From the NCBI GenBank assembly GCA_903871735.1, contig CAIQHU010000179.1, positions 124,001-188,000 of the forward strand: a stretch of DNA of 64,000 nucleotides, read 5' to 3'. How positions within the stretch are numbered: position 1 is the stretch's first letter; each line of letters begins with the position of its first letter. This DNA is from an uncultured beta proteobacterium (GTDB lineage: Bacteria > Pseudomonadota > Gammaproteobacteria > Burkholderiales > Burkholderiaceae). Of the stretch, positions 22,573-32,185 are shown piece by piece. Both the position numbers and the translations under genes were made by a program. The notes under the pieces are model-generated. The model was given only the letters and a program-made list of their open reading frames with translations. It ran no database searches and was not told the origin of the DNA.

Positions 22573-23574
22573 ATGTTTTTTGAATTTTTTAGCAGTTATC
22601 AAAAAAGTAATTTGCGGTTTTTCTTCATCCTATTTTTAAGTTTTTTGGTTACTCATTTAGCCTTAGCAATACCCGTTGACTATCCAAATAAGCCGGTAAA
22701 AATAATAGTCCCTGTTGCACCTGGGGGTGGTGTTGATCTAGTTGCTCGGACCATTGCTGACCGACTCACAAAGGCTTTAGGTCAGAGCTTTATCGTCGAA
22801 AATCAAAGTGGTGGTGGCGGTGCAATTGGCTCACAAACAGTCGCTAGAGCTTCCTCGGATGGGTATACGCTATTACTTTCTTATGTGGGCACCCATGGTA
22901 CTAACCCGGCCGTTCGAAAACTGCCTTATGATGCACAAAAAGACTTTACCCATATCGCGATGATTGGTGGTACGCCTAATGTTTTAGTGGTTCATCCAAG
23001 CGTGAATACTAAAAATCTCAAAGAATTTCTCGATTATGCAAAAAGTAATTCAGATAAGATGACGTATGGCTCTGGTGGTCAAGGGACTCTTACCCACTTG
23101 GCAATGGAGCAGTTAAAAATTCAAGGGCATTTTATGAGTACCCACGCCCCTTATCGTGGAATTGGACTAGCTCTGACGGATCTGATGGGGGGGCAAACCC
23201 TTTCGATGCTTCCTGGACTCGCCGCCGCTTTGCCGCATATTAAGTCAGGAAAAGTAAAGCCAATTGTTGTAACTGGCTTAAAGCGGCACCCATTATTGCC
23301 TGATATCCCAACCTTCAAGGAACTTGGTTACGAGGGTTTTGATGGTATCCAGTGGTATGGCATTTCCGGGCCTGCGCAAATACCAGATAAAATAAGAAGT
23401 CTTTTAAATATGGAGATCAATAAAGCGATTCGTAATCCCGAATTAAAAGACCGATTATCGGCCGAGGCTATCGAACCAATGCCTATGTCTTCTGATCAAT
23501 ACACTTTGTATATTAAAAATGACATTGCCCGCTGGACACGCGTGGCAACCGAGAGAAAAATTCAACTAGACTAA
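22573..23574 (+). CDS. Bug family tripartite tricarboxylate transporter substrate-binding protein
   Basis: 333 residues. Signal peptide to about residue 35 (ending HLALA), then DYPNKPVKIIVPVAPGGG, YGSGGQGTLTHLAMEQL and THAPYRGIGLALTDLMGGQ, all typical of Bug/TctC periplasmic receptors. The ligand is usually a small carboxylate or aromatic acid and cannot be read from sequence. No tctA/tctB permease genes are in the window. The MmgE/PrpD gene begins 7 bp downstream, so the two are likely co-transcribed and may concern one substrate. Confidence 0.92.
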   Translation: MFFEFFSSYQKSNLRFFFILFLSFLVTHLALAIPVDYPNKPVKIIVPVAPGGGVDLVARTIADRLTKALGQSFIVENQSGGGGAIGSQTVARASSDGYTLLLSYVGTHGTNPAVRKLPYDAQKDFTHIAMIGGTPNVLVVHPSVNTKNLKEFLDYAKSNSDKMTYGSGGQGTLTHLAMEQLKIQGHFMSTHAPYRGIGLALTDLMGGQTLSMLPGLAAALPHIKSGKVKPIVVTGLKRHPLLPDIPTFKELGYEGFDGIQWYGISGPAQIPDKIRSLLNMEINKAIRNPELKDRLSAEAIEPMPMSSDQYTLYIKNDIARWTRVATERKIQLD

Positions 23575-23581
23575 TTTAATT

Positions 23582-24961
23582 ATGGCAATCAACACAAAAG
23601 TAGAAGCAGACCACAATGCCCCTGAAATTACTAAAATACTTGCAGAGTTTGTGGCAAACCATCCCTCGAATGGCTGGCACCCATCTGTTGACCATGAAGC
23701 ACACCGAACTTTTTTAAACTGGCTGGGCTGTGGCATTGGTGCTTGCCAACATGAAAGCGTAATTGCTTCAATTGCTGCTATGCAAGAGTTTAGTCCAGCT
23801 CAACAAGCTAGTCTGCTAGGGAGAATTGAGCGCATTGACATGGCAGGTGCTGCTTTAATCAATGGGATTAGCTCGCATACTTTTGACTTTGATGACACCC
23901 ATCTCAAAACGATTATCCACCCTGCTGGGCCCGTCGCATCTGCCCTTTTAGCTTTGGCAGAACATACCCAAGCATCTGGTCGGCAGGTTCTAGATGCCCT
24001 CATTTTAGGCATTGATGTAGCTTGCCGTATTGGTAATGCGATGTACCCCAATCATTATGATCGTGGTTGGCATATTACTGGTTCGACTGGCTCTGTTGGA
24101 GCTGCTGCAGCCTGCGCTAGACTGCTAGGCCTCAATGTCATACAAACCCAAATGGCTATTGGTATTGCTGCCTCTCAACCCATCGGTTTTAGAGAGCAGT
24201 TTGGCACGATGACGAAGCCATTTCATCCTGGTGGTGCGGCGCGAGCTGGTCTGACTTCAGCTTTATTAGCTAAGCATGGATTTACGGCAAGTCCCACAGC
24301 TCTAGAGGCACCCCGAGGCATGATCCAATCTATTTCTACTAAATTTGACTGGTCAGAAATCACTACTGAACTTGGTCAACGCTTTGAGATTTCTTTTAAT
24401 ACCTATAAACCATTTGCTTGTGGAATTGTGATTCATCCAAGTATTGACGCTTGCGTACAACTTCGCAATCAAGGGGTCACCGTTGACAATCTTGAGAGAC
24501 TAGAATTAAGAGTACATTCACTGGTATTAGAGTTAACGGGTAAGAAAACTCCTCGTGACGGACTAGAGGGAAAATTTAGTGTTTATCACGGCTGCGCCGC
24601 AGGAATTGTTTTTGGCTGTGCGGCTGAGGATGAGTTTCATGATGACATCGTCAATCGCCCAGATATGGTTGCACTAAGAGCTAAAGTACTTGCTACCGTA
24701 GACGATACGATTGATGAAGCCGCTGCCGATGTAACCGCTTATCTGAAAGATGGTCAAAAGCTTCATGTTCGCGTTGAACGTGCCATTGGTTCATTAGAAA
24801 ACCCAATGACCGATAAACACCTAGAAGCGAAGTTTGAGGGTCTATCGAACCCAATTCTTGGGCAAAGCCAAACTAGACAGCTCATTCAAACGTGTTGGGA
24901 TCTTAAAAATCAGCCGCATCTAGAACAACTATTAAAATTAGCTACTAAATCATCTCTTTAA
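23582..24961 (+). CDS. MmgE/PrpD family protein
   Basis: 459 residues. It shows the PrpD-fold features FLNWLGCGIGACQHESV, GISSHTFDFDDTHLKTIIHP and GSTGSVGAAAACARLLGL. The family includes 2-methylcitrate dehydratase, cis-aconitate decarboxylase and many uncharacterised dehydratase-like enzymes. Pairing with a Bug receptor is frequent in Burkholderiales and points to catabolism of an imported carboxylic acid. PrpD proper is unlikely here because no prpB or prpC lies beside it. Confidence 0.88.
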   Translation: MAINTKVEADHNAPEITKILAEFVANHPSNGWHPSVDHEAHRTFLNWLGCGIGACQHESVIASIAAMQEFSPAQQASLLGRIERIDMAGAALINGISSHTFDFDDTHLKTIIHPAGPVASALLALAEHTQASGRQVLDALILGIDVACRIGNAMYPNHYDRGWHITGSTGSVGAAAACARLLGLNVIQTQMAIGIAASQPIGFREQFGTMTKPFHPGGAARAGLTSALLAKHGFTASPTALEAPRGMIQSISTKFDWSEITTELGQRFEISFNTYKPFACGIVIHPSIDACVQLRNQGVTVDNLERLELRVHSLVLELTGKKTPRDGLEGKFSVYHGCAAGIVFGCAAEDEFHDDIVNRPDMVALRAKVLATVDDTIDEAAADVTAYLKDGQKLHVRVERAIGSLENPMTDKHLEAKFEGLSNPILGQSQTRQLIQTCWDLKNQPHLEQLLKLATKSSL

Positions 24962-25212
24962 AAGAGTTGCTAGATAGTTATTTTTTGAAGCCTAATATCA
25001 TTTCGATGACACGCCACAGATAAACATAGATAGGCCTTTATTATTTTTCTTTGAATAATGAGGGGCAGTATTTACCATAGCTAATTGTGCTTACACACGA
25101 CCTTTTAGACCTAAAGAATAAACCGTTAGGACCCCCCAAGCTTTTTCATAAGGGTATTTAATTAGTGTACATATAGCGTATCCGCTAATAACTCTTTTTC
25201 TTTGGTTTCGTC

Positions 25213-26199
25213 TTAATTAGCCTTTAAATTAGCAGCTTTACTAATTCTGCTAGCCACATCCATTTCGGACTTTATAAATTGATTAAACCCTTCTGGGCTC
25301 ATTGGCATAGCTTCTGCACCTAACTTCACAAAACGCTCTTTCACCTCATTATTATTTAATGCTTTTATGACCTCATCGTTGATTCTTTTAACGATTACTG
25401 GGGGAGTCCCTGCTGGCGCAATTAAACCAACCCAAAAAACAAAATCTGAATTTGCAACACCGCTCTCGACGGTCGTTGGAATATTCGGCAAAGCAGAAGA
25501 ACGTTTTGCCGTACTTACCGCTAAAGCTTTTAACTTTCCCCCTTGTATCAAGGGCAGAGCCGTCGAAAGCGGTGCAAAATACCAATCGGCTCTGCCACCA
25601 ATGACGTCAGATATAGCCTCTGGCGTGCCTTTGTAGGGAACGTGTGTGGCTTTAACACTAGCCGCTAAATTAAATTTCTCAGCGTTCATGTGGGTAGCAC
25701 TGCCAATACCTGCTGAAGCAAAATTGAGCTCTCCAGGTTTTTCTTTTGTTGCATTAACTAGGTCTGTAACCGTTTTCCAAGACTTTGAAGGTGATACAAC
25801 TAATACGTTTGGCAGTGCTGCTAAAGGGGTGACACCCGTTAAATCTTTCAATGTGTCATAGGACAAGTTCGTATAAATAAAAGGATTGAGGGCATGACCA
25901 GAGGCCTGAACTAAAAAGTTATAACCATCTGGTTCAGATTTCGCTACTTGGGAAGCAGCTATTGTTCCGCCGGCGCCAGGTTTGTTTTCAATCACAACTT
26001 GCTGCCCTAAACTGGCTGACATTACATCCCCAACCGATCTAGCAATAACGTCCGTACCACTACCCGCAGTAAACGCTACAATAAATTTTATGGGCTTGGT
26101 TGGATAATTTTGTGCCCAAGTCTGTAAATGAACTAAGGTGATGAGACCGACACAAACCCAACGCAGAACATTTTTAATATTTGCATTCTTAACGTACAT
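25213..26199 (-). CDS. Bug family tripartite tricarboxylate transporter substrate-binding protein
   Basis: 328 residues. Signal peptide through HLQTWAQ, mature start NYPTKPIKFIVAFTAGSGTD, then NKPGAGGTIAASQVAKSEPD and ATHVPYKGTPEAISDVIGGR. Separate transcription unit on the minus strand; the ~250 bp between it and the PrpD gene show no gene. The two oxidoreductase genes start upstream of it on the same strand (110 bp gap) and may share the pathway. Confidence 0.92.
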   Translation of the reverse strand: MYVKNANIKNVLRWVCVGLITLVHLQTWAQNYPTKPIKFIVAFTAGSGTDVIARSVGDVMSASLGQQVVIENKPGAGGTIAASQVAKSEPDGYNFLVQASGHALNPFIYTNLSYDTLKDLTGVTPLAALPNVLVVSPSKSWKTVTDLVNATKEKPGELNFASAGIGSATHMNAEKFNLAASVKATHVPYKGTPEAISDVIGGRADWYFAPLSTALPLIQGGKLKALAVSTAKRSSALPNIPTTVESGVANSDFVFWVGLIAPAGTPPVIVKRINDEVIKALNNNEVKERFVKLGAEAMPMSPEGFNQFIKSEMDVASRISKAANLKAN

Positions 26200-26308
26200 A
26201 CTGCCTCCATTATTTATATTAATGTTACAAATTGCTATAAATCAACCCGATACGTTTTGACACATCGCAGCTCTTCCTAACCCGAATGGTTAGACTGAAG
26301 ACGACAAT

Positions 26309-27229
26309 CTAACTCAGCCCATCTGGGATTATTTTATTTTCAGAGGTTAATTCTAACCCCGAATCCTTCGCAACTTCAATTAACAGTGCAGAAAAGTCGA
26401 TATCTCCATAACCCCTACCAACCATTCTAGCAATTGACTCGCGCGTAGCTGCCGCACTTGGCATCACGACCCCATGAGTTTTTGCAGCTGCCATACCTAA
26501 ATCCATATCCTTTAATAATAATTCTGGAGTAAAAGTAACTTGTTCAAAATTGAGATTAGTTAAAACTGGCGTTTTATATCTGGTGTACATGGAACCTAAT
26601 ACTGAATCATTAATACTCTCTAGGAATAAATGTCGAGGTATTCCAGCTTTTTCCGCTAAAACAGTGATTTCGCATAAATTTTGAATGACAACGCCAAACA
26701 TGGTGTTGTGCGCAATCTTCCAAACCCTAGCAAGCTCTCCCTCCCCAATCCACATACATTTTTTTGCCATCGCTTGGAAATATGGCTCGGCAATATTGTA
26801 TAAATCTCTAGGGCCAGAGGACACGACTAGTAACAAACCCGCTTTTGCTACTTTAGCGTTGCCCGAAACTGGCGCACACAAATATCCGATACCTAAAGCC
26901 TCTAACTCTTTACGTACCTCTGCGGAACCTTCCTGAGAAATTGATGAACTATCGACAACCATTTTTGGCTTTGTGGATGTCGTGACTAAACCACCTGGGC
27001 CAAATAAAACCTGTTTGAGATCTTTTGTTGTAGAAACCATCGTGATAACCGTTTCACAATCAGCTAGGTCTAGTACATTGTTAACAACTACTGCACCGTA
27101 CTTTGCTAATGGCTCTGCCTTACTGCGTGTCCGATTCCATACTTCGACCTCATGCCCCGCCTGAAGAAGTCTTTTAACCATTGCTTCACCCATTCGCCCT
27201 AGGCCAATCCAGCCAATTTTCTTACTCAT
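26309..27229 (-). CDS. 3-hydroxyisobutyrate dehydrogenase-like NAD(P)-dependent oxidoreductase
   Basis: 306 residues. N-terminal Rossmann motif IGWIGLGRMGEAMVKRLL, substrate-loop APVSGNAKVAKAGLL and the catalytic Lys in RVWKIAHNTMFG. Members reduce or oxidise beta-hydroxyacids such as 3-hydroxyisobutyrate, tartronate semialdehyde or succinic semialdehyde. Its neighbour 34 bp downstream is a second member of the family, so the pair probably acts in one catabolic route. The substrate is not inferable. Confidence 0.88.
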   Translation of the reverse strand: MSKKIGWIGLGRMGEAMVKRLLQAGHEVEVWNRTRSKAEPLAKYGAVVVNNVLDLADCETVITMVSTTKDLKQVLFGPGGLVTTSTKPKMVVDSSSISQEGSAEVRKELEALGIGYLCAPVSGNAKVAKAGLLLVVSSGPRDLYNIAEPYFQAMAKKCMWIGEGELARVWKIAHNTMFGVVIQNLCEITVLAEKAGIPRHLFLESINDSVLGSMYTRYKTPVLTNLNFEQVTFTPELLLKDMDLGMAAAKTHGVVMPSAAATRESIARMVGRGYGDIDFSALLIEVAKDSGLELTSENKIIPDGLS

Positions 27230-27263
27230 ACCTATTTCCCCGTTTTAGTTCAAATTAATTTAT

Positions 27264-28154
27264 CTAGTTTAGATCAGTTGCCAAATGCGCCCGTCTTTCT
27301 AGTAGTCTGATGACGGTTGCATAATCTAAATCCCCTTCGCCATCTTCGATTACTTGCTGTAACCAATGGTAAGTCATCGTTGTTTGAACAATTGGAGCAG
27401 CTAAATCCGTTGCTGCATCTTTTATTAAAGTTAAATCTTTAAGCATTTGATGGACGGTAAAAGTAGGGCTAAAGTCTCTTGTCTCTAATGAAGAACCTAA
27501 CTGCTCTGATTTTGCCTTAATAATTGGTGAGCCTACAGCACTGTTTGATAGCACTTGCCACATATCAGACCAATCTAAGTTTCCTAACCTACCTAAAGTT
27601 AATGCCTCTGCAAGCATCGCACTGGTTTGGGCTATCAAAAGGTTTACCACTAGCTTCATTAATCTAGCCTGTTCTTGCTCGCCCAAATAATACTGTTTTG
27701 GTCCCCATGATGCCAGCAATGGGAAAACTCTTTCATATATATTTTTGTCTCCAGAAGCCAAAATAGTTAACATGGCAGCCTCTGCCATGTGATTATTTCC
27801 TGAAACTGCTACTCTTAAATAAGGAATATTTTTTTGCTTGAGCTTATTGGCAACTTTTTGTGATGCACTTAATGATATGGTGCTTGTATCTATATAAATA
27901 CTTTTGTCCTGAGCATATTGCTCAACTTGATCAGCAACTATTAAAAAAGCCTCATCATTTGGCAAAGAAGAGAATATGTAATCTGCCCATAAGTAATCAT
28001 CTCTTGTACTGGTTGCTTCTATCAACCCATTTTTAATACCAATTTTTATCCGCTCTAAGTCTTGATCGATTACTTTCACAGTATGACCCTTGGCAGCTAA
28101 ATGTTGAGCCATGGGTAATCCCATTTTTCCGATTCCTATAAACAATATTTTCAT
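27264..28154 (-). CDS. 3-hydroxyisobutyrate dehydrogenase-like NAD(P)-dependent oxidoreductase
   Basis: 296 residues. Rossmann motif ILFIGIGKMGLPMAQHLAA, then RVAVSGNNHMAEAAML and catalytic Lys in RLMKLVVNLLIAQT. It is clearly related to, but diverged from, the preceding family member. The Gly-rich substrate loop differs (SGNNHMAEAA against SGNAKVAKAG), suggesting a different substrate. It lies between the disrupted MFS gene and the other dehydrogenase on the same strand. Confidence 0.87.
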   Translation of the reverse strand: MKILFIGIGKMGLPMAQHLAAKGHTVKVIDQDLERIKIGIKNGLIEATSTRDDYLWADYIFSSLPNDEAFLIVADQVEQYAQDKSIYIDTSTISLSASQKVANKLKQKNIPYLRVAVSGNNHMAEAAMLTILASGDKNIYERVFPLLASWGPKQYYLGEQEQARLMKLVVNLLIAQTSAMLAEALTLGRLGNLDWSDMWQVLSNSAVGSPIIKAKSEQLGSSLETRDFSPTFTVHQMLKDLTLIKDAATDLAAPIVQTTMTYHWLQQVIEDGEGDLDYATVIRLLERRAHLATDLN

Positions 28155-28176
28155 TACTCGCTCCAGTTTTAAATGA

Positions 28177-29570
28177 TCAGTTTAATTTTCGGATAGAGAT
28201 GCCTGCATTACTATCTAACTTATGTAAGATGATCATCCCAATTATTGGAAATATTGCAATAAGTACTAACGCCAACCTAAAATCTGACACGCTCGGCGTT
28301 TCAATGTTCCCACTATGCATCAAACTGACTAAGGTTAATGTCAATGATCCAATCGCTATCCCTAATGCCATACTTAATTGCATTGCCGTACCACTCACTG
28401 AAGATGCTGAACTGATTTTTTCTTTAGGAATATCTGCTAGAGAAAGTGTATTGATCGATGTAAACTGTAAAGATCTGGTTAAACCTCCGCAAAAAAGAAT
28501 CACCACAATTAATCCTATTTGCATATTTTCATTGATACAAGCGCTTAATAAAAATGTAACGACGATCATTGCCCCATTGACCATCATGACTAATTTAAAA
28601 CCATATTTGTTTAAAAGTGGTGTTGTAACAGTTTTCATGGCTAAATTACCTAAGAAAATACTAAGCACAATTAAACCAGCTTTAAATGGATCCATACCCA
28701 ACCCAATTTGCAAAAATAGCGGGATTAAAAATGGCACTGTTGCAATCGCTATACGAAAAAATAAACCTGCCCAGAGTGTTGTAGTAAATGTTGGTATTTT
28801 CAAAAGTGATAGGTCAATCATTGGTGAGGACTTCTTTTCATATGCTTGATTGAGCAATAACCGCTAATTACCCCCAAAACCGTAAAACCTAAAATTTCTA
28901 GTTGACTATCTTTAATATGGCGAGTCAACTCAATAGCATAAATGATGCTGCTTAACGCCACACCTGTAAGTAGAAAACCATAGATATCAAATGGCTTTCG
29001 TATTTTTTCCTTTTTTTCTTCCAACAAAATGAAACTAAAGATAATTCCAATGATCCCAATTGGAATATTTATAAAAAATATCCAGTGCCAAGTTGCGTAA
29101 GTTGTTAGAAATCCTCCTATTGCTGGCCCTACAACCGGTCCAACTAATCCTGGCCACGTAATTAATGAAATTGCTCTGATTAAGCCGTCTTTTTGGGTGT
29201 TTTGAAGTACTATAGCCCGACCAACAGGAACCATTAATGCGCCACCCACCCCTTGTAAGATTCGTGCACAAGTAAAAAAAGTCAAATTTTCACTCAATCC
29301 ACAAAGTATCGAAGCGAATGTAAATAATACGATTGCGAGTATGAATACTTTTTTTGATCCAAATCGATCTGCAACCCAACCGCTTATTGGGATACACGTT
29401 GCTAAAGTTAGTAAATAAGCGGTAATACCTATACCAACATCAACGGGACTCACCCCAAAATCACTGGCCATTTGCGGTAATGCCGTTGTAATAACCGTAC
29501 TATCTAGAGTCTCCATAAAAAATGTGGTCGCTACTAGGTAAATAATCCAATCCACTTTTTTTGATTGCAT
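28177..29570 (-). pseudogene. DHA2-type (EmrB/QacA) MFS transporter, split by a frameshift
   Basis: Two overlapping minus-strand frames make one transporter. The first (29570 to 28818, 250 residues) has LDSTVITTALPQMASDFGV, GWVADRFGSKKVF and helices 1 to about 8, then runs into an unrelated tail and a stop. The second (28857 to 28177) continues with SSPMIDLSLLKIPTFTTTLW and the remaining helices. The join lies between about 28818 and 28857 and needs a one-base shift. Each half is otherwise intact, so the break is recent or is a sequencing/assembly error. A classic programmed slippage heptamer is not obvious. The intact protein would be a proton-coupled drug or solute exporter. Confidence 0.85.
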
Positions 29571-29652
29571 AGTGATAGTTGTGAAATTACTTTTTTATAA
29601 TTGAGGGTTTATTTTAGCCTGCCTAGATGGAGCATCTAAGTACCTTCATTTG

Positions 29653-29994
29653 CTAAGTTTCGTGATATCTATTTTTATATTTTATACGCGGCTTAATGCT
29701 CTTATTTTCCTTTTTTAGAGTGGTGTAGTTATCCACAAGAAAACTAATTAACTCAGCAATCACATGAGCCTGTGGTCGATATATCAAATTACGGCTCTTT
29801 CTTTGGACACAGATTAGTTCAGCTTGTAATAACTCTTTTAGATGAAAACTGAGCGTGGGTGGTGGTATATCTAAACACTCATGAATCTCTTTTGGGCTGA
29901 TGCCATCCTCGTGCTTGACAATCAAACTCAAGATATGGTGGCGGGTTTCTTGTCCTAATGCCAAATGAATATTAACCGCTTCTGTAAATTTCAT
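29653..29994 (-). CDS. ArsR-family winged-helix regulator lacking the metalloid-site cysteines
   Basis: 113 residues. LALGQETRHHILSLIVKHE and the recognition region PPPTLSFHLKELLQAELI are closely similar to the arsR product at 46775-47104. That protein ends its core with a Cys pair (DNCC) and this one has DNYT, with no C-terminal Cys cluster. It thus probably does not sense arsenite. It lies 82 bp upstream of the split MFS gene on the same strand and may regulate it. No clear operator was identified. Confidence 0.85.
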   Translation of the reverse strand: MKFTEAVNIHLALGQETRHHILSLIVKHEDGISPKEIHECLDIPPPTLSFHLKELLQAELICVQRKSRNLIYRPQAHVIAELISFLVDNYTTLKKENKSIKPRIKYKNRYHET

Positions 29995-30577
29995 AATTCC
30001 AATTATATAAAACTATTAATATTTTAGTTGAATATATATCACTCAATTTGTAATATTTTCTAAACTTGATTGAGTTGATTAAAAGCACTACAGAATAATT
30101 TTGTTATATTTCATATAGTTAGATTATTTTAGTGCCGTATCAAGGTGGCAAATGCAGGGGTAAAGTACTTTCATTGATGGCGATTAGAGCATAGGCTAAG
30201 ATTGGGCTGGGTGGTCAATTTTAGCCAATACCTTCAAAGAAATGCAGTTTGAACAAGCTATCCATTCCCGAAAAATTTTTTGTCCTATTAAACAAAAGCA
30301 GAGTATGCTGAAGATCTTAGTAAACATCAAAGCACTTCATGAAAAGAGTAGTCGACATTTTTAAGCGGACTGGGTCACATCAAATTCTTTGGACCTATAT
30401 AGTCAACCTTGGTAATGATGGTACTCACCCAGCAATTAAGGATTTTGAGTCGGAGGCAATGCGACTTGCTATTATTGATAAGCGAGGCCTTGAAAAAAAC
30501 CTCATTGCTAAAGTCCGTGATCAGTAAGCCATTTCACATTAAATAAGATCTGCCGCTTAGCTTATTGAATCAGCTAG
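29995..30577. other. Intergenic, possible coding remnant
   Basis: No convincing gene. The left ~130 bp is very AT-rich and must carry the promoter of the ArsR-type regulator. On the plus strand a 62-codon frame (30339-30527, from MKRVVDIFKR to KVRDQ) and a 40-codon frame just before it (30243) overlap in different frames. Neither has a ribosome binding site. Together they may be a decayed gene, but I recognise no family. Confidence 0.3.
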
Positions 30578-31480
30578 CTAATCGGAAGTGATTGATTGAC
30601 GTTCAATCAACATACTTTTTCCGACCATCACACTAATTACGACTAAAGTAGCAAAAACAATATTTATCCAAGTAATTGCTTCTCCGATCAATAGACTGCC
30701 CGCAACTAATGTTAAAAAAGGTTGGACTAACTGGACTTGTGAAACGCGAGCAATCCCTCCTTTAGCTAAGCCTGCATACCAGAAAAAAAATCCAATATAC
30801 ATAGAAAATAAACCCAAATATACAAAAGCAATCCATACTTGTGCTCCTGCTCGAAGAAAACTTTCCTCAAAATTTAGTACTGTAATTAATCCATTCAGCG
30901 GTAATGAAACAATTAATGCCCAAGAAATAACTAATTTGGGATTAATTCGGCGGGACAATTCAGCACCCTCAGCATAGCCAATTGCTGAAAATATACATGC
31001 TAGAGCTAATAAAAAATCCATCTGACTCAGTTGACCAGAACCTGTAATCAATGCATAAGTCAGAACAAGGCCGGCACCTACAATCGCAGCCATCCAAAAA
31101 CCAATCGATGGTCGCTCTTTAAAACGAATTGCCCCAACAATGGAGGTAACCAAAGGTAATATGCCAATTACAATGGCGCCATGAGATGAGGAACCTTGGT
31201 CAAGGGCAAGTGTTAGTAATAGAGGGAAACCAACAATTACCCCAAGTACGATAATTCCTAATTTTTTTAGTATCTGCGGTTCGGGCATAGGCGCTTTGAT
31301 AGAAATCACATAGATTAGTGCCGCAAGACCCGCTAAAGTAGCGCGCCCAAATGAAATAAAGTATGGATTCAAGGCTTCTAGGGCTATTTTAGTGATTGGC
31401 AGTGTTAGGCTAAACATGGCGACTCCAACCAACCCGATTAGCATTCCCCGCATTTCAACTTTCAAAGTATTCCTTTTCAA
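30578..31480 (-). CDS. EamA/DMT-family transporter
   Basis: 300 residues, ten predicted membrane helices in two EamA repeats. Marks include GVAMFSLTLPITKIALEALNP, SSHGAIVIGILPLVTSI and, in the second half, QVQLVQPFLTLVAGSLLIGE. DMT permeases export amino acids or metabolites or import small solutes; the substrate is unknown. Single-gene unit. A second member lies at 42365-43276. Confidence 0.88.
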   Translation of the reverse strand: MKRNTLKVEMRGMLIGLVGVAMFSLTLPITKIALEALNPYFISFGRATLAGLAALIYVISIKAPMPEPQILKKLGIIVLGVIVGFPLLLTLALDQGSSSHGAIVIGILPLVTSIVGAIRFKERPSIGFWMAAIVGAGLVLTYALITGSGQLSQMDFLLALACIFSAIGYAEGAELSRRINPKLVISWALIVSLPLNGLITVLNFEESFLRAGAQVWIAFVYLGLFSMYIGFFFWYAGLAKGGIARVSQVQLVQPFLTLVAGSLLIGEAITWINIVFATLVVISVMVGKSMLIERQSITSD

Positions 31481-31633
31481 GACAATTTAAACAAATCCGT
31501 ACTTAAAATCAAAGCTTCAACATACTCAACGACAATCTTTAATAAACCATAGATTGATAAGGCTTTATTGTTTTAGGGTTTATGCCTATTGGCTAAGATA
31601 GGGCATCCCTTTTATCTTACTTGCCCGACTGAA

Positions 31634-32050
31634 ATGCCCTCTTCTAAAATACGTTTAGGCCAAATGAAGGCTTGGCAAAAATACTTTTGTATATTTAGTA
31701 TTTATCTTTGTTCATGTTCTGGCTTGGCTTACTTAATATATATTGAGTTAGTATCAGCATACTCTATTAATCAAGCTCGAGTTCTTTTGGTTATTCATGG
31801 GGCATCATCAATCCTATTCACACTTACAGTTGGGTCTATATTAACGATACATGTTTATACGGGTTGGATAGCACATAAAAATATTTGGACTGGCTTGTTA
31901 CAACTTGCTTGCTCCATTTTTATTATTTGTTCTGGACTTTTTCTTTATTATGGTCCGGAATCCTATCGATTAAATATAGTTTTTCTACATTGGTTATTTG
32001 GCATTTTTTTTCTAATCATTTTTTCAATACATCTGATTCCCAAAAAATAG
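31634..32050 (+). CDS. Small four-helix membrane protein with conserved-looking histidines
   Basis: About 138 residues from the ATG at 31634; a TTG at 31589 and an ATG at 31664 are alternatives, and none has a strong ribosome site. Four hydrophobic helices carry His near their ends (VIHGASS, TIHVYTGW, FLHWLFG, FSIHLIPK). This arrangement resembles small cytochrome b-like membrane proteins. Haem binding is only a suggestion. It precedes the Tat-exported Kelch gene by about 135 bp on the same strand. Confidence 0.6.
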   Translation: MPSSKIRLGQMKAWQKYFCIFSIYLCSCSGLAYLIYIELVSAYSINQARVLLVIHGASSILFTLTVGSILTIHVYTGWIAHKNIWTGLLQLACSIFIICSGLFLYYGPESYRLNIVFLHWLFGIFFLIIFSIHLIPKK

Positions 32051-32185
32051 TCCATATTTTCTATCTAGAAATGTTTCCCCGTTACTTATTTAACAAAGCT
32101 TAATTATTTAATTTCGATTATGATTATTTAAATCAAATTGATTCAGAGTACCGTCCAACTCTATAGATTCAACACGGAGAAAAAC

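Noticed and set aside
28199-28849. 216-codon plus-strand ORF opposite the MFS gene
   Set aside because: It is the antisense shadow of the C-terminal half of the transporter, with no family features of its own.
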